A stretch of 64,000 bases of DNA, taken from WTGU01 sp965242855. Its GTDB lineage: Bacteria; Pseudomonadota; Alphaproteobacteria; UBA828. Under the pieces are notes generated by a model. It did no database searches, was not told the origin of the DNA, and was given only the letters and a program-made list of their open reading frames with translations. Shown here piece after piece: positions 46,913 through 55,317 of the stretch; within the stretch, counting starts at the first letter, position 1, and each line of letters starts with the position of its first letter. Both the position numbers and the translations under genes were made by a program. The stretch covers positions 3,100,001 to 3,164,000 of the forward strand of contig OZ251509.1 of assembly GCA_965242855.1 (NCBI GenBank). Reading direction: 5' to 3'.

Positions 46913-48037
46913 CTACTGCCCCGCCTGTGCGCCCGCGCCCCGGCGGCGTTGCAGCTCCGGCAGCGGCAGGTAGGGGACGACGCCGGATTCGCTCTCCGCC
47001 GCGGAATCGATGAAGACCTTGTCCATCCCGGCCAGCACCGACTCCATGGTTTCCAGATACATGCGGCGGCGCACCACGACGGGATTCTGCGTGTATTCGG
47101 CGTGGATGGAGAGGAAGCGCGCCGCCTCGCCCTGGGCCTTGGCGACGACCTCCTCCTTGTAGGCCGTGCCTTCCTGGACGAGCCGTTCCGCCGCGCCACG
47201 GGCGCGCGGGATGATGTCGTTGCGGTAGGCCTCGGCCTCGTTCTTCGCCCGCTCCTGGTCCGCCCGCGCCGCCTGCACGTCGCGGAAGGACGCGATCACC
47301 GCCTCGGGCGGTGCGATGTCCTGCGGCTCCACCTGGGTGATCTCGATGCCGGCACCGTAATCGTCCAGGATCGACTGCGTGAGCTGGTGCGTCTGCTGCG
47401 CCAGCAGCAGCCGCTCCTCGGCGAGCGCCGATTGCAGGCGGGATTTGCCGATGACCTCGCGCATCGCGCTTTCCGCCGCATCCTTCACCGTGCGCTCCGG
47501 CGCCTGGATGTTGAAGAGGAACCGCCCGGCGTCGCGGATGCGCCAGAACACGGTGAACTTCACGTCGATGATGTTCTCGTCGCCCGTCAGCATCAGGCTC
47601 TCGTCCGGGACGGGGCGTGTCACCGCGCCCCGGTTGGAATCGATCAGGGTGCGGTAGCCGATCACGGCGCGGTTGATCTTGGTCACCTTGGGGCGGACGA
47701 CCGTCTCGAACGGCCAGGGCAGGTGGTAGTTGAGGCCGGGCTGGGTGGTCTGGGTCCATTCGCCCCAGCGCAGCACGACGCCTTGTTCGTCGGGCTCGAC
47801 CCGGTAGAAGCCGGTGAGCAGCCAGATGCCGATCGCCACCAGGACGAGCAGCAGGATACCGCGCGCCCCCCGCAGCCCCGGCATCCAGCGGCGGAAGCGA
47901 TCCTGGCTGCGCCGCAGCATCTCCTCGAGGTCGGGCGGGGGGGGAGGCTGGCGGCGGCCTCTGCCGCCGGGCGGCCGCCCGCCGGGGCCGCGCCCCCACG
48001 GGCCGTCTCCACCGCCGCCTTGACTGGACCAGGACAT
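46913..48037 (-). CDS. hflK: FtsH protease modulator HflK
   Basis: Partner of HflC, 374 residues. The Gly/Pro-rich cytoplasmic N-tail (about 1-40) and single membrane segment (GILLLVLVAIGIWLLTGFY) are typical. The SPFH domain includes YRVEPDEQGVVLRWGEW and the signature GLNYHLPWPFETV. The coiled-coil region contains ITQVEPQDIAPPEAVIASFRDVQ and ends RRMYLETMESVLAGMDKVFI. It is divergent from mrp/apbC, as in many alphaproteobacteria. Confidence 0.95.
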   Translation of the reverse strand: MSWSSQGGGGDGPWGRGPGGRPPGGRGRRQPPPPPDLEEMLRRSQDRFRRWMPGLRGARGILLLVLVAIGIWLLTGFYRVEPDEQGVVLRWGEWTQTTQPGLNYHLPWPFETVVRPKVTKINRAVIGYRTLIDSNRGAVTRPVPDESLMLTGDENIIDVKFTVFWRIRDAGRFLFNIQAPERTVKDAAESAMREVIGKSRLQSALAEERLLLAQQTHQLTQSILDDYGAGIEITQVEPQDIAPPEAVIASFRDVQAARADQERAKNEAEAYRNDIIPRARGAAERLVQEGTAYKEEVVAKAQGEAARFLSIHAEYTQNPVVVRRRMYLETMESVLAGMDKVFIDSAAESESGVVPYLPLPELQRRRGAGAQAGQ

Positions 48038-48081
48038 GGATGGGCCTTCCGCTCAAAGGCTATGCAAGCCGCAACCCGCGT

Positions 48082-48110
48082 CTTATAAATCAACTCGTTC
48101 TTTCGCGCAA
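48082..48110 (-). promoter_or_regulatory. Putative hflK promoter
   Basis: On the minus strand TTGCGC (48110-48105), a 17-base spacer and TATAAG (48087-48082) form a good housekeeping-type promoter 44 bases before the hflK ATG. The spacer region is AT-rich compared with the surroundings, in the divergent gap with the Mrp/ApbC gene. Confidence 0.5.
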
Positions 48111-48136
48111 CGGCGCGTCGCGGGCGGAGCGGAACG

Positions 48137-49267
48137 ATGGCGGCGGTCACCGAAAAGGATGTGCTGGCGGCGCTGGCCGGCGTCGCGGACCCGGCGCGCG
48201 GGCGCGACGTGGTGGCGCTCGGCATGGTCTCCGGCCTCGTGGTGAAAGGCGGCAACGTGGGTTTCGCGCTCGAGGTGGAGCCGGACCGGGGCGCGGCGAG
48301 CGAGCCGCTCCGCAAGGCCTGCGAGGCGGCGGTCGAGCGCCTGCCGGGCGTGCTCTCCGTCACCGCCGTGCTGACGGCCGAGCGCGCCCCCGCCGCCTCC
48401 GCCCGGGGTAGCGGCGCGGCGGGCGCGGGCGGGCACGGGGCCGGGCGGGCGCCGCCGCCGCTGCTGCCCGGCGTGCGCAGCGTCCTCGCCGTCGCCTCCG
48501 GCAAGGGCGGCGTGGGCAAGTCCACCACCGCCGTCAACCTCGCCGCCGCCATGGCGGCCCAGGGCGCGCGCGTCGGCCTGCTCGACTGCGACATCTACGG
48601 CCCCTCGATCCCGCGGATGCTCGATCTCGCCGGGCGGCCCGAGATGGCCGGGGAGCGCCGCCTGCGGCCGTTGGCCAATTACGGCATCGCCTGCATGTCC
48701 ATCGGCTTCCTCGTCGCCGAGGACACCGCCATGATCTGGCGCGGCCCCATGGTCATGCAGGCGCTCGAACAGATGCTGCGGGACGTGGAGTGGGGCGCGC
48801 TCGACGTGCTGCTTTGCGACCTGCCGCCCGGCACCGGCGACGCCCAGCTCACGATGGCCCAGCGGGTGCCGCTCACCGGCGCGCTGATCGTCTCGACCCC
48901 GCAGGACGTGGCGCTGGCGGACGTGACCCGGGGCATCGCCATGTTCCAGCAAGTGGACGTGCCGATCTTCGGCGTCGTCGAGAACATGAGCTACTACGTC
49001 TGCCCGGAATGCGGCCACCGCGCCGATCTCTTCCACCATGGCGGCGCGCGCGAGACGGCGCGGCGGCTGGGCGCCGATTTCCTCGGCGAGATCCCGCTCG
49101 ACATCGACATCAGGACGACTTCGGATTCGGGCCGCCCCATCGTCATCGACCGCCCCGACGGCCCCCACGCCCGCACCTACCGGCGCATCGCCGCCGCGCT
49201 GATCGACAAGGCCGCCTCCGCCGCCGCCTCCGCCGACCGCGCGCCCCCCCGCATCGTCATGGCCTGA
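48137..49267 (+). CDS. Iron-sulfur cluster carrier ATPase Mrp/ApbC
   Basis: P-loop scaffold/carrier that transfers Fe-S clusters to apoproteins, 376 residues. The N-terminal MIP18/DUF59 domain (about 1-90) is followed by a Gly/Ala linker and the ParA-type ATPase with deviant Walker A ASGKGGVGKSTTAVN, LLDCDIYGPSIPRML and LPPGTGDAQLT. The metal-binding Cys pair is in YYVCPECGHR. It is divergent from hflK. Confidence 0.95.
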   Translation: MAAVTEKDVLAALAGVADPARGRDVVALGMVSGLVVKGGNVGFALEVEPDRGAASEPLRKACEAAVERLPGVLSVTAVLTAERAPAASARGSGAAGAGGHGAGRAPPPLLPGVRSVLAVASGKGGVGKSTTAVNLAAAMAAQGARVGLLDCDIYGPSIPRMLDLAGRPEMAGERRLRPLANYGIACMSIGFLVAEDTAMIWRGPMVMQALEQMLRDVEWGALDVLLCDLPPGTGDAQLTMAQRVPLTGALIVSTPQDVALADVTRGIAMFQQVDVPIFGVVENMSYYVCPECGHRADLFHHGGARETARRLGADFLGEIPLDIDIRTTSDSGRPIVIDRPDGPHARTYRRIAAALIDKAASAAASADRAPPRIVMA

Positions 49268-49388
49268 CGCCCGCCGGCCCGGCGGCCTGCGCGCCGCGAA
49301 AAGAGAATCACAAAGCCAGATTTTGCAGGCTTGGCGGCGGCCTTCATGGACCGCCTCACAGGCGGAGGGGAGCGTCGCGAGGCATGCC

Positions 49389-49739
49389 GTGATCCGTTCC
49401 TTCGTCGCGGCGGCCGTCCTGACGGTCGCGTTCGCGGCGGCGCCCGCCGGCGTCCGGCCCGCCGCGGCGGAAGATTACGGCGCGGCGACGCTGGCCGCGT
49501 TCGCGGCGGCCGTCGTCGAGGTCAGCAGGCGAATCGAGGAATGGCGCCCGCGGATCGAAGCCGCGGCGGACGAGAACGCGCGGGCGGCGTTGGTCGAGGA
49601 GGCGGACGCCGATTTCGCCCGCGCGGTCGCCGCGATCGAGGGAATCACCTGGGAAGAGTACCGGGAGATCTACGCCCGCGCGCGGCGAGACGAGGCGCTG
49701 CGGGCGCGCATCGCCGCGCTGCTCGCCGCCGGCGGGTGA
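49389..49739 (+). CDS. Exported DUF4168-like small protein
   Basis: 116-residue protein from the GTG at 49389, with a signal peptide (MIRSFVAAAVLTVAFAAAPA, cleavage near AAA-ED). The helical mature part LAAFAAAVVEVSRRIEEWRP, ARAALVEEADADFARAVAA and GITWEEYREIYARARRDEALRARI matches the pattern of DUF4168 proteins by eye. The start is chosen for the signal peptide; the frame extends upstream to 49323 without a good start. The function of the family is unknown. Confidence 0.7.
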   Translation: MIRSFVAAAVLTVAFAAAPAGVRPAAAEDYGAATLAAFAAAVVEVSRRIEEWRPRIEAAADENARAALVEEADADFARAVAAIEGITWEEYREIYARARRDEALRARIAALLAAGG

Positions 49740-49772
49740 GCGCGCGGCGGCGCGCATGAGGGGAGGAAGCCG

Positions 49773-50939
49773 GTGAAGATCGAGACCATCGAGGCGGCCT
49801 GGGTGCGCGCGCCGATTCCGGAGGCGCGGCGGCATCGGAGCGACCTCGGCGTCGCCGACGCTTTCGACGCCACCATCGTGCGGGTGGAGACCGCCTGCGG
49901 CCTCGTCGGCTGGGGCGAGGCGAAGGCGTCGGTCGGCAGCAAGGGCGACAACGCGGCGCTCGCGGCGGCGATCAACCGCGAGCTCGGCCCGGCGCTGGTC
50001 GGGGAAGACCCGCGCGATCCGCGGCGACTCTGGGAGATCGGCTACAACGGCGCGCGCGCCCCCCTCGCCCTCGAACGCGGACGCGGCTTCCCTGTGCTGG
50101 GCCGGCGGGGAATCGGGATCGCCGCCATCGGGGCGATCGACATGGCATGCTGGGACATTCTCGGCCGCTCCCTCGGCGTCCCCGTGTGGCGCCTGCTCGG
50201 CGGCAAGTGCCGCGACACCATGCCGGCCTACGCCTCCGGCGGCTGGGCCCCGGCCGAGGCCATCGGCGCGCAGCTCGCAGGCTACGTCGCGCAAGGCGGC
50301 TTTGGCGCGGTGAAGATGCGGGTCGGCGCTGGCGACGGCGACCTCATGACGTCAGTCCGGCGGGTGCGGGCGGCGCGCGCCCGTCTCGGCGCCGACGTCG
50401 ACATCATGGTGGACGCCCACGGCACCTATTCGGTCAAGGAGGCGATGCGTTTCGCGCGCCTGGTGGAGGACTGCGCCCTCGCCTGGTTCGAGGAGCCGGT
50501 GAACGCCGACAACAAGCGCGGCATGGGCGTCGTGCGGGCCGCGACCGACATCCCGATCGCCGCCGGCGAGAGCGAGTTCACCCGCTTCGACTTCCGCGAG
50601 CTGGTCGAGCACCGGGCGGTGGATTACTTCCAGCCCGACCTGGCGATCGCCGGCGGCATCACCGAAGGCATGCGGATCGCGGCGCTCGCGGAAACCCACG
50701 AGATCCGCCTCGCGCTCCACCTCTGGGGCGGCGCGATCAACTTCGCCGCGGGCCTCCAGGTCATGGCGGTCTCGCCGGCGGCGGTCATCGTCGAATATTC
50801 CCTCGGCGCCAATCCGCTGCTCCACGATCTCGTCGCGGAGTCGTTCTCGGTGGCGGACGGCCGGATCGCGATTCCCGACCGCCCCGGCCTCGGCGTCACC
50901 GTCGACCGGGCGTTCCTCGACGCCCACAGGATGGAATAG
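49773..50939 (+). CDS. Enolase-superfamily enzyme (mandelate racemase subgroup)
   Basis: 388-residue member of the mandelate racemase/muconate lactonising superfamily, GTG start after GAGGGGAGGAAG. The capping domain (1-120) precedes the barrel. The general base Lys is in VKMRVG, metal ligands are Asp in MVDAHGTYS, Glu in WFEEPV and Glu in AAGESEFTR, and a C-terminal His is in LALHLWGG. Lys on one side plus His on the other implies acid-sugar dehydratase or racemase chemistry. It opens a run of catabolic genes ending at 52269. Confidence 0.9.
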   Translation: MKIETIEAAWVRAPIPEARRHRSDLGVADAFDATIVRVETACGLVGWGEAKASVGSKGDNAALAAAINRELGPALVGEDPRDPRRLWEIGYNGARAPLALERGRGFPVLGRRGIGIAAIGAIDMACWDILGRSLGVPVWRLLGGKCRDTMPAYASGGWAPAEAIGAQLAGYVAQGGFGAVKMRVGAGDGDLMTSVRRVRAARARLGADVDIMVDAHGTYSVKEAMRFARLVEDCALAWFEEPVNADNKRGMGVVRAATDIPIAAGESEFTRFDFRELVEHRAVDYFQPDLAIAGGITEGMRIAALAETHEIRLALHLWGGAINFAAGLQVMAVSPAAVIVEYSLGANPLLHDLVAESFSVADGRIAIPDRPGLGVTVDRAFLDAHRME

Positions 50940-51016
50940 CCGCGCCGGCGCCGGCTATGATACCCGCCCGCCCGCGGCGAAGGCGGCCGCCGGCGCGAAC
51001 GGACGGAGGCGCGGCG

Positions 51017-51406
51017 ATGCCCGGCGAACTGTACGAGAAGGGCCTAAAGATCCGGCGCGAGGTGCTGGGGGATGCGTATGTCGAGCGGGCGCTCCAGGGC
51101 GCCGACGACTTCAACCGCGACTTCCAGGAGCTCCTCACCGAATACTGCTGGGGCGCGGTCTGGGGCAGGCCCGGCCTGAGCCGCAAGCAGCGCAGTCTCA
51201 ACAATCTCTGCATGTTGGCGGCGCTCAACCGGAGCCACGAGTTCGAGCTGCATCTCAAGGGTGCCCTCACCAACGGCGTGAGCGTGGAGGAGATCAAGGA
51301 GACGCTGATCCAGGTCGGCGTCTATTGCGGCGCGCCGGCGGCCGTCGAAGCGTTCCGCATCGCCCGCAAGGTGCTCGCCGCGCGGGAGCGGACGGAGGCC
51401 GGCTGA
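51017..51406 (+). CDS. Carboxymuconolactone decarboxylase-like protein
   Basis: 129-residue all-helical CMD-family protein: YCWGAVWGRPGLSRKQRSLNNLCML, HEFELHLKGALTNGVSVEEIKETLIQVGVYCGAPAAVEAF. It matches 4-carboxymuconolactone decarboxylase more closely than AhpD, because there is no CxxC. Its stop overlaps the next start (TGATG). In context it may decarboxylate or isomerise a lactone derived from the enolase-superfamily product; that is inference. Confidence 0.88.
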   Translation: MPGELYEKGLKIRREVLGDAYVERALQGADDFNRDFQELLTEYCWGAVWGRPGLSRKQRSLNNLCMLAALNRSHEFELHLKGALTNGVSVEEIKETLIQVGVYCGAPAAVEAFRIARKVLAARERTEAG

Positions 51407-52269
51407 TGCCGACCCTGGGCTTCATCGGCCTCGGCAGGATGGGCGGGCCGATGGCCCGCAATCTGGCGGCGGCCGGCCACGAGGTGGTGTGCCACGACGC
51501 CGCCGGCCCCGCCGCCCCGCCGCCGCCGGGCGCGCCCGGCGCCAGGTCGGCGGGCGAGGTCGCGCGGCGGGCGGCGGTGGTCTTCCTCTGCCTCCCCGAC
51601 GGGCCGACGGCGCTGCGGGTCGCGCGCGCGCTGGCCGAATGCCCGGCGCCGCGCGCGGTGGAGATCGTGGTGGACAGCACCACGGCGGGAATCGCCGACG
51701 CCCGCGCGGCCCACGCGCTCCTGGCCGAGGCCGGCATCCGCTACGCCGACGCGCCGGTGAGCGGCGGCACGGCGGGCGCCCGGGCCGGGACCCTCGCCAT
51801 GATGGTCGCGGCGCCCGACGATCTGTTCGCGGCGATCGAGGAATATCTCCGCCCGATGGCGAAGAACGCCCGCCGCGTCGGGAGCGCGCCCGGGCAGGGC
51901 ATGGCGATGAAGCTCCTTAACAACTTCCTTTCGGCGACGGCGATGGCGGCGACCAGCGAGGCGGTCGCTTTCGGCGTCTCGCAGGGCCTCGACATGGCGA
52001 CGATCCTCGAGACCGTGAACGTCTCGACCGGGCGCAACACCGCGACCACGGACAAGTTCCCCAACCGCATCGCCAACGGCGCCTTCGATTCCGGTTTCGC
52101 GACCCGGCTCATGGCGAAGGACATGCGCCTCTACGAGGCCGGCGCCGGCGCCGCCGGCACGCCGCGCCGCATCGCCCGCCTGCTCCGCGAAATCTGGGAC
52201 GACATGGAGGCCGCCCGCCCGGATTCCGACTTCACCGAGATCTACCGGCACCTGCGGGGCGCTCCGTAG
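51406..52269 (+). CDS. Beta-hydroxyacid dehydrogenase (HIBADH-like)
   Basis: 287-residue NAD(P)-dependent 3-hydroxyacid dehydrogenase. The Rossmann motif is GFIGLGRMGGPMARNL, the substrate motif APVSGGTAGARAG, the catalytic Lys in GQGMAMKLLNNFLSA, and the late segment FATRLMAKDMRLYEAG is typical. It is coupled by TGATG to the CMD-like gene. Candidates include 3-hydroxyisobutyrate, tartronate semialdehyde or 2-hydroxymethylglutarate dehydrogenase; the sequence does not decide. Confidence 0.9.
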   Translation: MPTLGFIGLGRMGGPMARNLAAAGHEVVCHDAAGPAAPPPPGAPGARSAGEVARRAAVVFLCLPDGPTALRVARALAECPAPRAVEIVVDSTTAGIADARAAHALLAEAGIRYADAPVSGGTAGARAGTLAMMVAAPDDLFAAIEEYLRPMAKNARRVGSAPGQGMAMKLLNNFLSATAMAATSEAVAFGVSQGLDMATILETVNVSTGRNTATTDKFPNRIANGAFDSGFATRLMAKDMRLYEAGAGAAGTPRRIARLLREIWDDMEAARPDSDFTEIYRHLRGAP

Positions 52270-52328
52270 GGGCGCCGGGCCGCAGCGGGGGGCTTGGCGC
52301 ACAGCGCCGGCGGAATTAGCCTTTTCGC

Positions 52329-52622
52329 ATGGAGGGCGCGTTTCCGACCTGTTACCTGGTGGTCGAAGGGCTGGCGGGCGAAGGATCGACCTGGCGCGTG
52401 GTCCGGGCCGAGGAGCCCGCCGGAGGGCGGCGGTTCTACGCCTTCGTCGGCACCTGCCAGACCCGGCGCGCCGCGCTCTCCCTGGCGCGGGCGCTCAACG
52501 AGAAGCGCGCCGTCGGCCCGGCGACGCTCCGCGCGGCGGCGCGGGAGCGGGCGGCGCAATCTGCGGGCCCGGGCCGCGCCCGGCCGGCGCCCGCCCCCTG
52601 TCGGCTCAGGCCCTCCTGCTGA
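52329..52622 (+). CDS. Small hypothetical protein
   Basis: 97 codons, MEGAFPTCYLVVEGLAGEGS, then VVRAEEPAGGRRFYAFVGTC and a basic/Pro-rich tail. The first 60 residues have a plausible beta-alpha pattern, but no family is recognised and no strong ribosome site is seen. It lies 59 bases after the dehydrogenase gene. It could be a chance frame in GC-rich DNA. Confidence 0.4.
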   Translation: MEGAFPTCYLVVEGLAGEGSTWRVVRAEEPAGGRRFYAFVGTCQTRRAALSLARALNEKRAVGPATLRAAARERAAQSAGPGRARPAPAPCRLRPSC

Positions 52623-52664
52623 CGCGGCGCGCCGTCGGGTGGGCCACCGTCAGGTGGACCACCG

Positions 52665-53297
52665 TCAGGTGTTCCGCCTGCGGCTCTCCTCGATGTAGGC
52701 GAGGACCCGCTCGGACGAGACGACGTCGGCGTAGCGGCGGCCCACGTCCCGCAGATTGTCCCGGTGCGGTCCTTCCTCCGCGTCGCCGACGCAATCCTCC
52801 GGCACCATCGTGCGGTAGCCGTTGGAAAACGAATCCACCACCGACGCGCGGATGCAACCGCTGGTCATGCAGCCCATCACGATCGTCGTATCCACGCTAT
52901 GCCTGGTGAGGAAGCTCGCGACCGGCGTCTGGAAGAAGATCGACGGCGCCGATTTGCGGAAGATGTAGTCGTAGTCCGGGTCCGACGTCCGCGGCTCCAT
53001 CCCGGTGCAGGGAGCGCCCTCGTAGAAGGACTCGCGGACCGGGCCGATCTTCCAGTACGGCATGTCCCGCTCGGAGCCGTAGGCGGTGTAGCAGTTGGCG
53101 ACCGGGAGGTGCGCGCGCCGGGCGGCCGCCAGCACGCGCGCGGCGTTGTCCACCGCGCGGTGGACCATCGCACAGCCGCCGAGGGGGAAGCGCGGATCGG
53201 TGAAACCGACCTGGAGGTCGACGACGAGGATGCCGGGGCGTGCGCCGAAACCGATCTCCGTCGCCTCGTAGCCGATGTCCCGGTAGGTGTCGGTCAT
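52665..53297 (-). CDS. Isochorismatase-family amidohydrolase (N-carbamoylsarcosine amidase-like)
   Basis: 210-residue cysteine hydrolase with a complete triad: Asp27 (VVDLQVGF), Lys115 (FRKSAPSIF) and Cys148 (GCMTSGCIRASVVDSF). It resembles N-carbamoylsarcosine amidase and maleamate amidase, which release ammonia from an amide or carbamoyl group. It lies 88 bases downstream of the 2Fe-2S subunit gene on the same strand, so amide hydrolysis may follow or precede a hydroxylation step in one pathway. Confidence 0.88.
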   Translation of the reverse strand: MTDTYRDIGYEATEIGFGARPGILVVDLQVGFTDPRFPLGGCAMVHRAVDNAARVLAAARRAHLPVANCYTAYGSERDMPYWKIGPVRESFYEGAPCTGMEPRTSDPDYDYIFRKSAPSIFFQTPVASFLTRHSVDTTIVMGCMTSGCIRASVVDSFSNGYRTMVPEDCVGDAEEGPHRDNLRDVGRRYADVVSSERVLAYIEESRRRNT

Positions 53298-53385
53298 GCC
53301 CTCCTCGCCGCGCGTGCTCCTCGCCGCGCACCGTTCGGTGAAGCCTACCGGAAAACACGGCGCGGAACAGCCCGGCGGGAGGCGG

Positions 53386-53901
53386 TCACGGCGCCCGGGT
53401 TTCGTCCGGCGGCGGCGCGGGCTTCAACCCGTGGCGCATGGCGGAGGCCGCGCACACCGCCGCGACGATCCGCGCGTCTTCGCCGCAGCGGCACGGATTG
53501 CCGCGCAGCGCGCGACGCACCTCCGCCGCGCTCGGAGCGATGTTCTCCTCCAGGAAATCCACCATGTTCGTCAGGATGCCGTCCGTGCACGCGCCGCACC
53601 GGGCGGCGCGACAGCGGCGGAGCGCCTCCCGCAAATGGCGCGGCGTGCCGCGGCGGGCGAGGCCTCCGGCGGTGGTCACGGCCTTGTCGTCGAGCTGCAC
53701 CGCGAGCTTCAGGCAGGATTTGCACGCCTTGCCCTCGATCAGCACCGTGCAGGCGCCGCACCGTCCCTCGTTCGCGCAGCCGTCGGCGGGCGTCCCCGCG
53801 CGCCTGCCCGAATCGCGGATGAAATCGACCAGCAGGAGGCCGAGCGGCACGGTCCGCGTGTGCGCCGCGCCGTCGATCGTCACCGTGACGGTCTTGCGCA
53901 T
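53386..53901 (-). CDS. 2Fe-2S subunit of a molybdenum hydroxylase (CoxS/XdhA-like)
   Basis: 171-residue small subunit of xanthine dehydrogenase/CO dehydrogenase-type enzymes, carrying two 2Fe-2S clusters. The plant-type cluster is Cys42, Cys48, Cys51 and Cys63 (GCANEGRCGACTVLIEG, KSC); the first gap has five residues instead of the usual four. The second cluster is Cys102/Cys105 (RCGACTDG) and Cys137/Cys139 (NPCRCGED), where CTPG is replaced by CTDG. It starts 4 bases after the FAD subunit gene. No large molybdopterin subunit is in the window. Confidence 0.9.
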   Translation of the reverse strand: MRKTVTVTIDGAAHTRTVPLGLLLVDFIRDSGRRAGTPADGCANEGRCGACTVLIEGKACKSCLKLAVQLDDKAVTTAGGLARRGTPRHLREALRRCRAARCGACTDGILTNMVDFLEENIAPSAAEVRRALRGNPCRCGEDARIVAAVCAASAMRHGLKPAPPPDETRAP

Positions 53902-53905
53902 GGCG

Positions 53906-54787
53906 TCACCCCTTCGCCGCGCGGGCGTGGGCCGCGGCCAGGGCGTCGCGGCCGAGGGTGCGGATCAACGCCTTGCGGCGGGCGGCGCTCGCGGCGGCGT
54001 CCGACTGCGCTTCGATGGCGTCGGCGGCCGCGGCGGCGGCTTCCGCGAAGGTCGCGCGCGCGCCCGGCCGGCCGCGCAACAATGCGTCGATCCCGCCGAA
54101 GCGCCGGGCCGTCGGCGCGACGCCGCCCACGGCGAAGGCGGCGCCGGTGCAGCGCCCCGCCGCGTCCACCTCGACGGCGGCCGCGACCCCGACGACCGGC
54201 GGGCCGTCCGGCGTGACGCCGTGCTTGCGGTAGGCGCTGCCGACGCCCCGGTATTTCGGCGGGGGGAAGACGATCTCGACCAGGAGCTCGTCGCCCCGCC
54301 GCGCCGTCTCGCGCGGCCCGGCGAGGAAGGCGTCGATCGGCACGGCCCGCGCGCCGCCCGCGGCCGAAGCGAGCACCAGCGTCGCGCCGAGGCAGAGGCA
54401 GACGGCGGGCATGCAGGAGTCGACGGCGTTCCAGCACAGGCCGCCGCCGATGGTGGCGGCGTTGCGCAGCTGCCGGTCCCCCAGGGCCGCCGCCGCGTCG
54501 CCGATGGCCTGCAAGGCGCCGTGCAGGCCCGAGGTGGCGGCGAGCGCGCGACAGCGCGTCATCGGACGCACGGTCAGGCCGCGCGGCCCGCGCGCGAGGC
54601 CGCTCAACTCCTCCACCGCGTTCAGGTCGATGACGGCGCGCGGGGCGGCCAGCCGCGCATTCACCGTCGGCATCAGGCTCGTGCCGCCGGCGAGGAACGC
54701 CGCGCCGTCCCCGGCCCGGGCGAGGCACTCGAGCGCCTCGTCGATGGTCTTCGGGGCGTAGAACGCCTCGATCGGCGCGGGCTCCAT
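53906..54787 (-). CDS. FAD-binding subunit of a molybdenum hydroxylase (CoxM-like)
   Basis: 293-residue medium subunit. The FAD motifs are AFLAGGTSLMPTVNARL and ATIGGGLCWNAVDSCMPAV, the second slightly altered from the usual TIGGNL...SDLPP pattern. The middle has PIDAFLAGPRETARRGDELLVEI and the C-terminus is Ala-rich. Immediately downstream is the 2Fe-2S subunit. The two together pass electrons from a molybdenum centre, which must be encoded elsewhere. The gene diverges from the DUF7662-like gene (140 bases). Confidence 0.88.
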   Translation of the reverse strand: MEPAPIEAFYAPKTIDEALECLARAGDGAAFLAGGTSLMPTVNARLAAPRAVIDLNAVEELSGLARGPRGLTVRPMTRCRALAATSGLHGALQAIGDAAAALGDRQLRNAATIGGGLCWNAVDSCMPAVCLCLGATLVLASAAGGARAVPIDAFLAGPRETARRGDELLVEIVFPPPKYRGVGSAYRKHGVTPDGPPVVGVAAAVEVDAAGRCTGAAFAVGGVAPTARRFGGIDALLRGRPGARATFAEAAAAAADAIEAQSDAAASAARRKALIRTLGRDALAAAHARAAKG

Positions 54788-54927
54788 GACGCGGAGGTTA
54801 TGCCGGATCCCGAGCCGATCGAAACGGCGCGGGGCGGGTCGGACGAGAGGGACGCGATGCGGTTGACGCGAGGCCGGAGCGGCGAATGTGACGAAATTAC
54901 GAGCCAGACCTTACGGGGAGAGGAGCG

Positions 54928-55293
54928 GTGAATCGGGAAACGAATCGGGAGCGACTCACGCGGGAGGCCGCCGCGAGCGGCAAATACGCGCCGCTCCACC
55001 GTCATCTTCTTGCCCTCGGCGCGGAACGGGAATGGCGCACCTCCTTCGGCGCGATCGAGACAATCCTCGGGTTTCGCCTGCCGAACTCGGCGCGCCTATA
55101 CCGTCCTTGGTGGATCAATCCGAACAACAGCGTCGCCCACAGCCAGGGAATCGCGGCCACCATGTATCGTGGTCACCATGTATCGTGGGTCACCATGCTT
55201 GCTCACGGCGAACGGCGCCTGTTGACCGTCGACGCGCGGGATTTTCGCCGCTACGGCGACCGACCGGAGCCGATGGCCGTGGGGGCGGCGTGA
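54928..55293 (+). CDS. DUF7662-like small protein with internal duplication
   Basis: 121 residues from GTG 54928 (GGGGAGAGGAG upstream). KYAPLHRHLLALG, EWRTSFGAIETILGFRLPNSAR and YRPWWINPN with a later HSQG are typical of DUF7662 proteins, which often occur near restriction and mobile genes. A 16-17-base direct duplication (55158-55190) encodes the segment TMYRGHHVSWVTM and adds 11 codons not expected in the family, just where a GHxVxxVD strand normally ends the domain. The function is unknown. Confidence 0.6.
   Translation: MNRETNRERLTREAAASGKYAPLHRHLLALGAEREWRTSFGAIETILGFRLPNSARLYRPWWINPNNSVAHSQGIAATMYRGHHVSWVTMLAHGERRLLTVDARDFRRYGDRPEPMAVGAA
55158..55197 (+). repeat. Short tandem repeat inside the DUF7662-like gene
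   Basis: CACCATGTATCGTGGT at 55158-55173 is repeated almost exactly at 55174-55190 (one extra G), and a third partial CACCATG follows at 55191. Unit lengths of 16 and 17 add to 33 bases, so the duplication keeps the reading frame. Confidence 0.75.
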
Positions 55294-55317
55294 CGATCAT
55301 CGGCGCTCGGCGCACCG

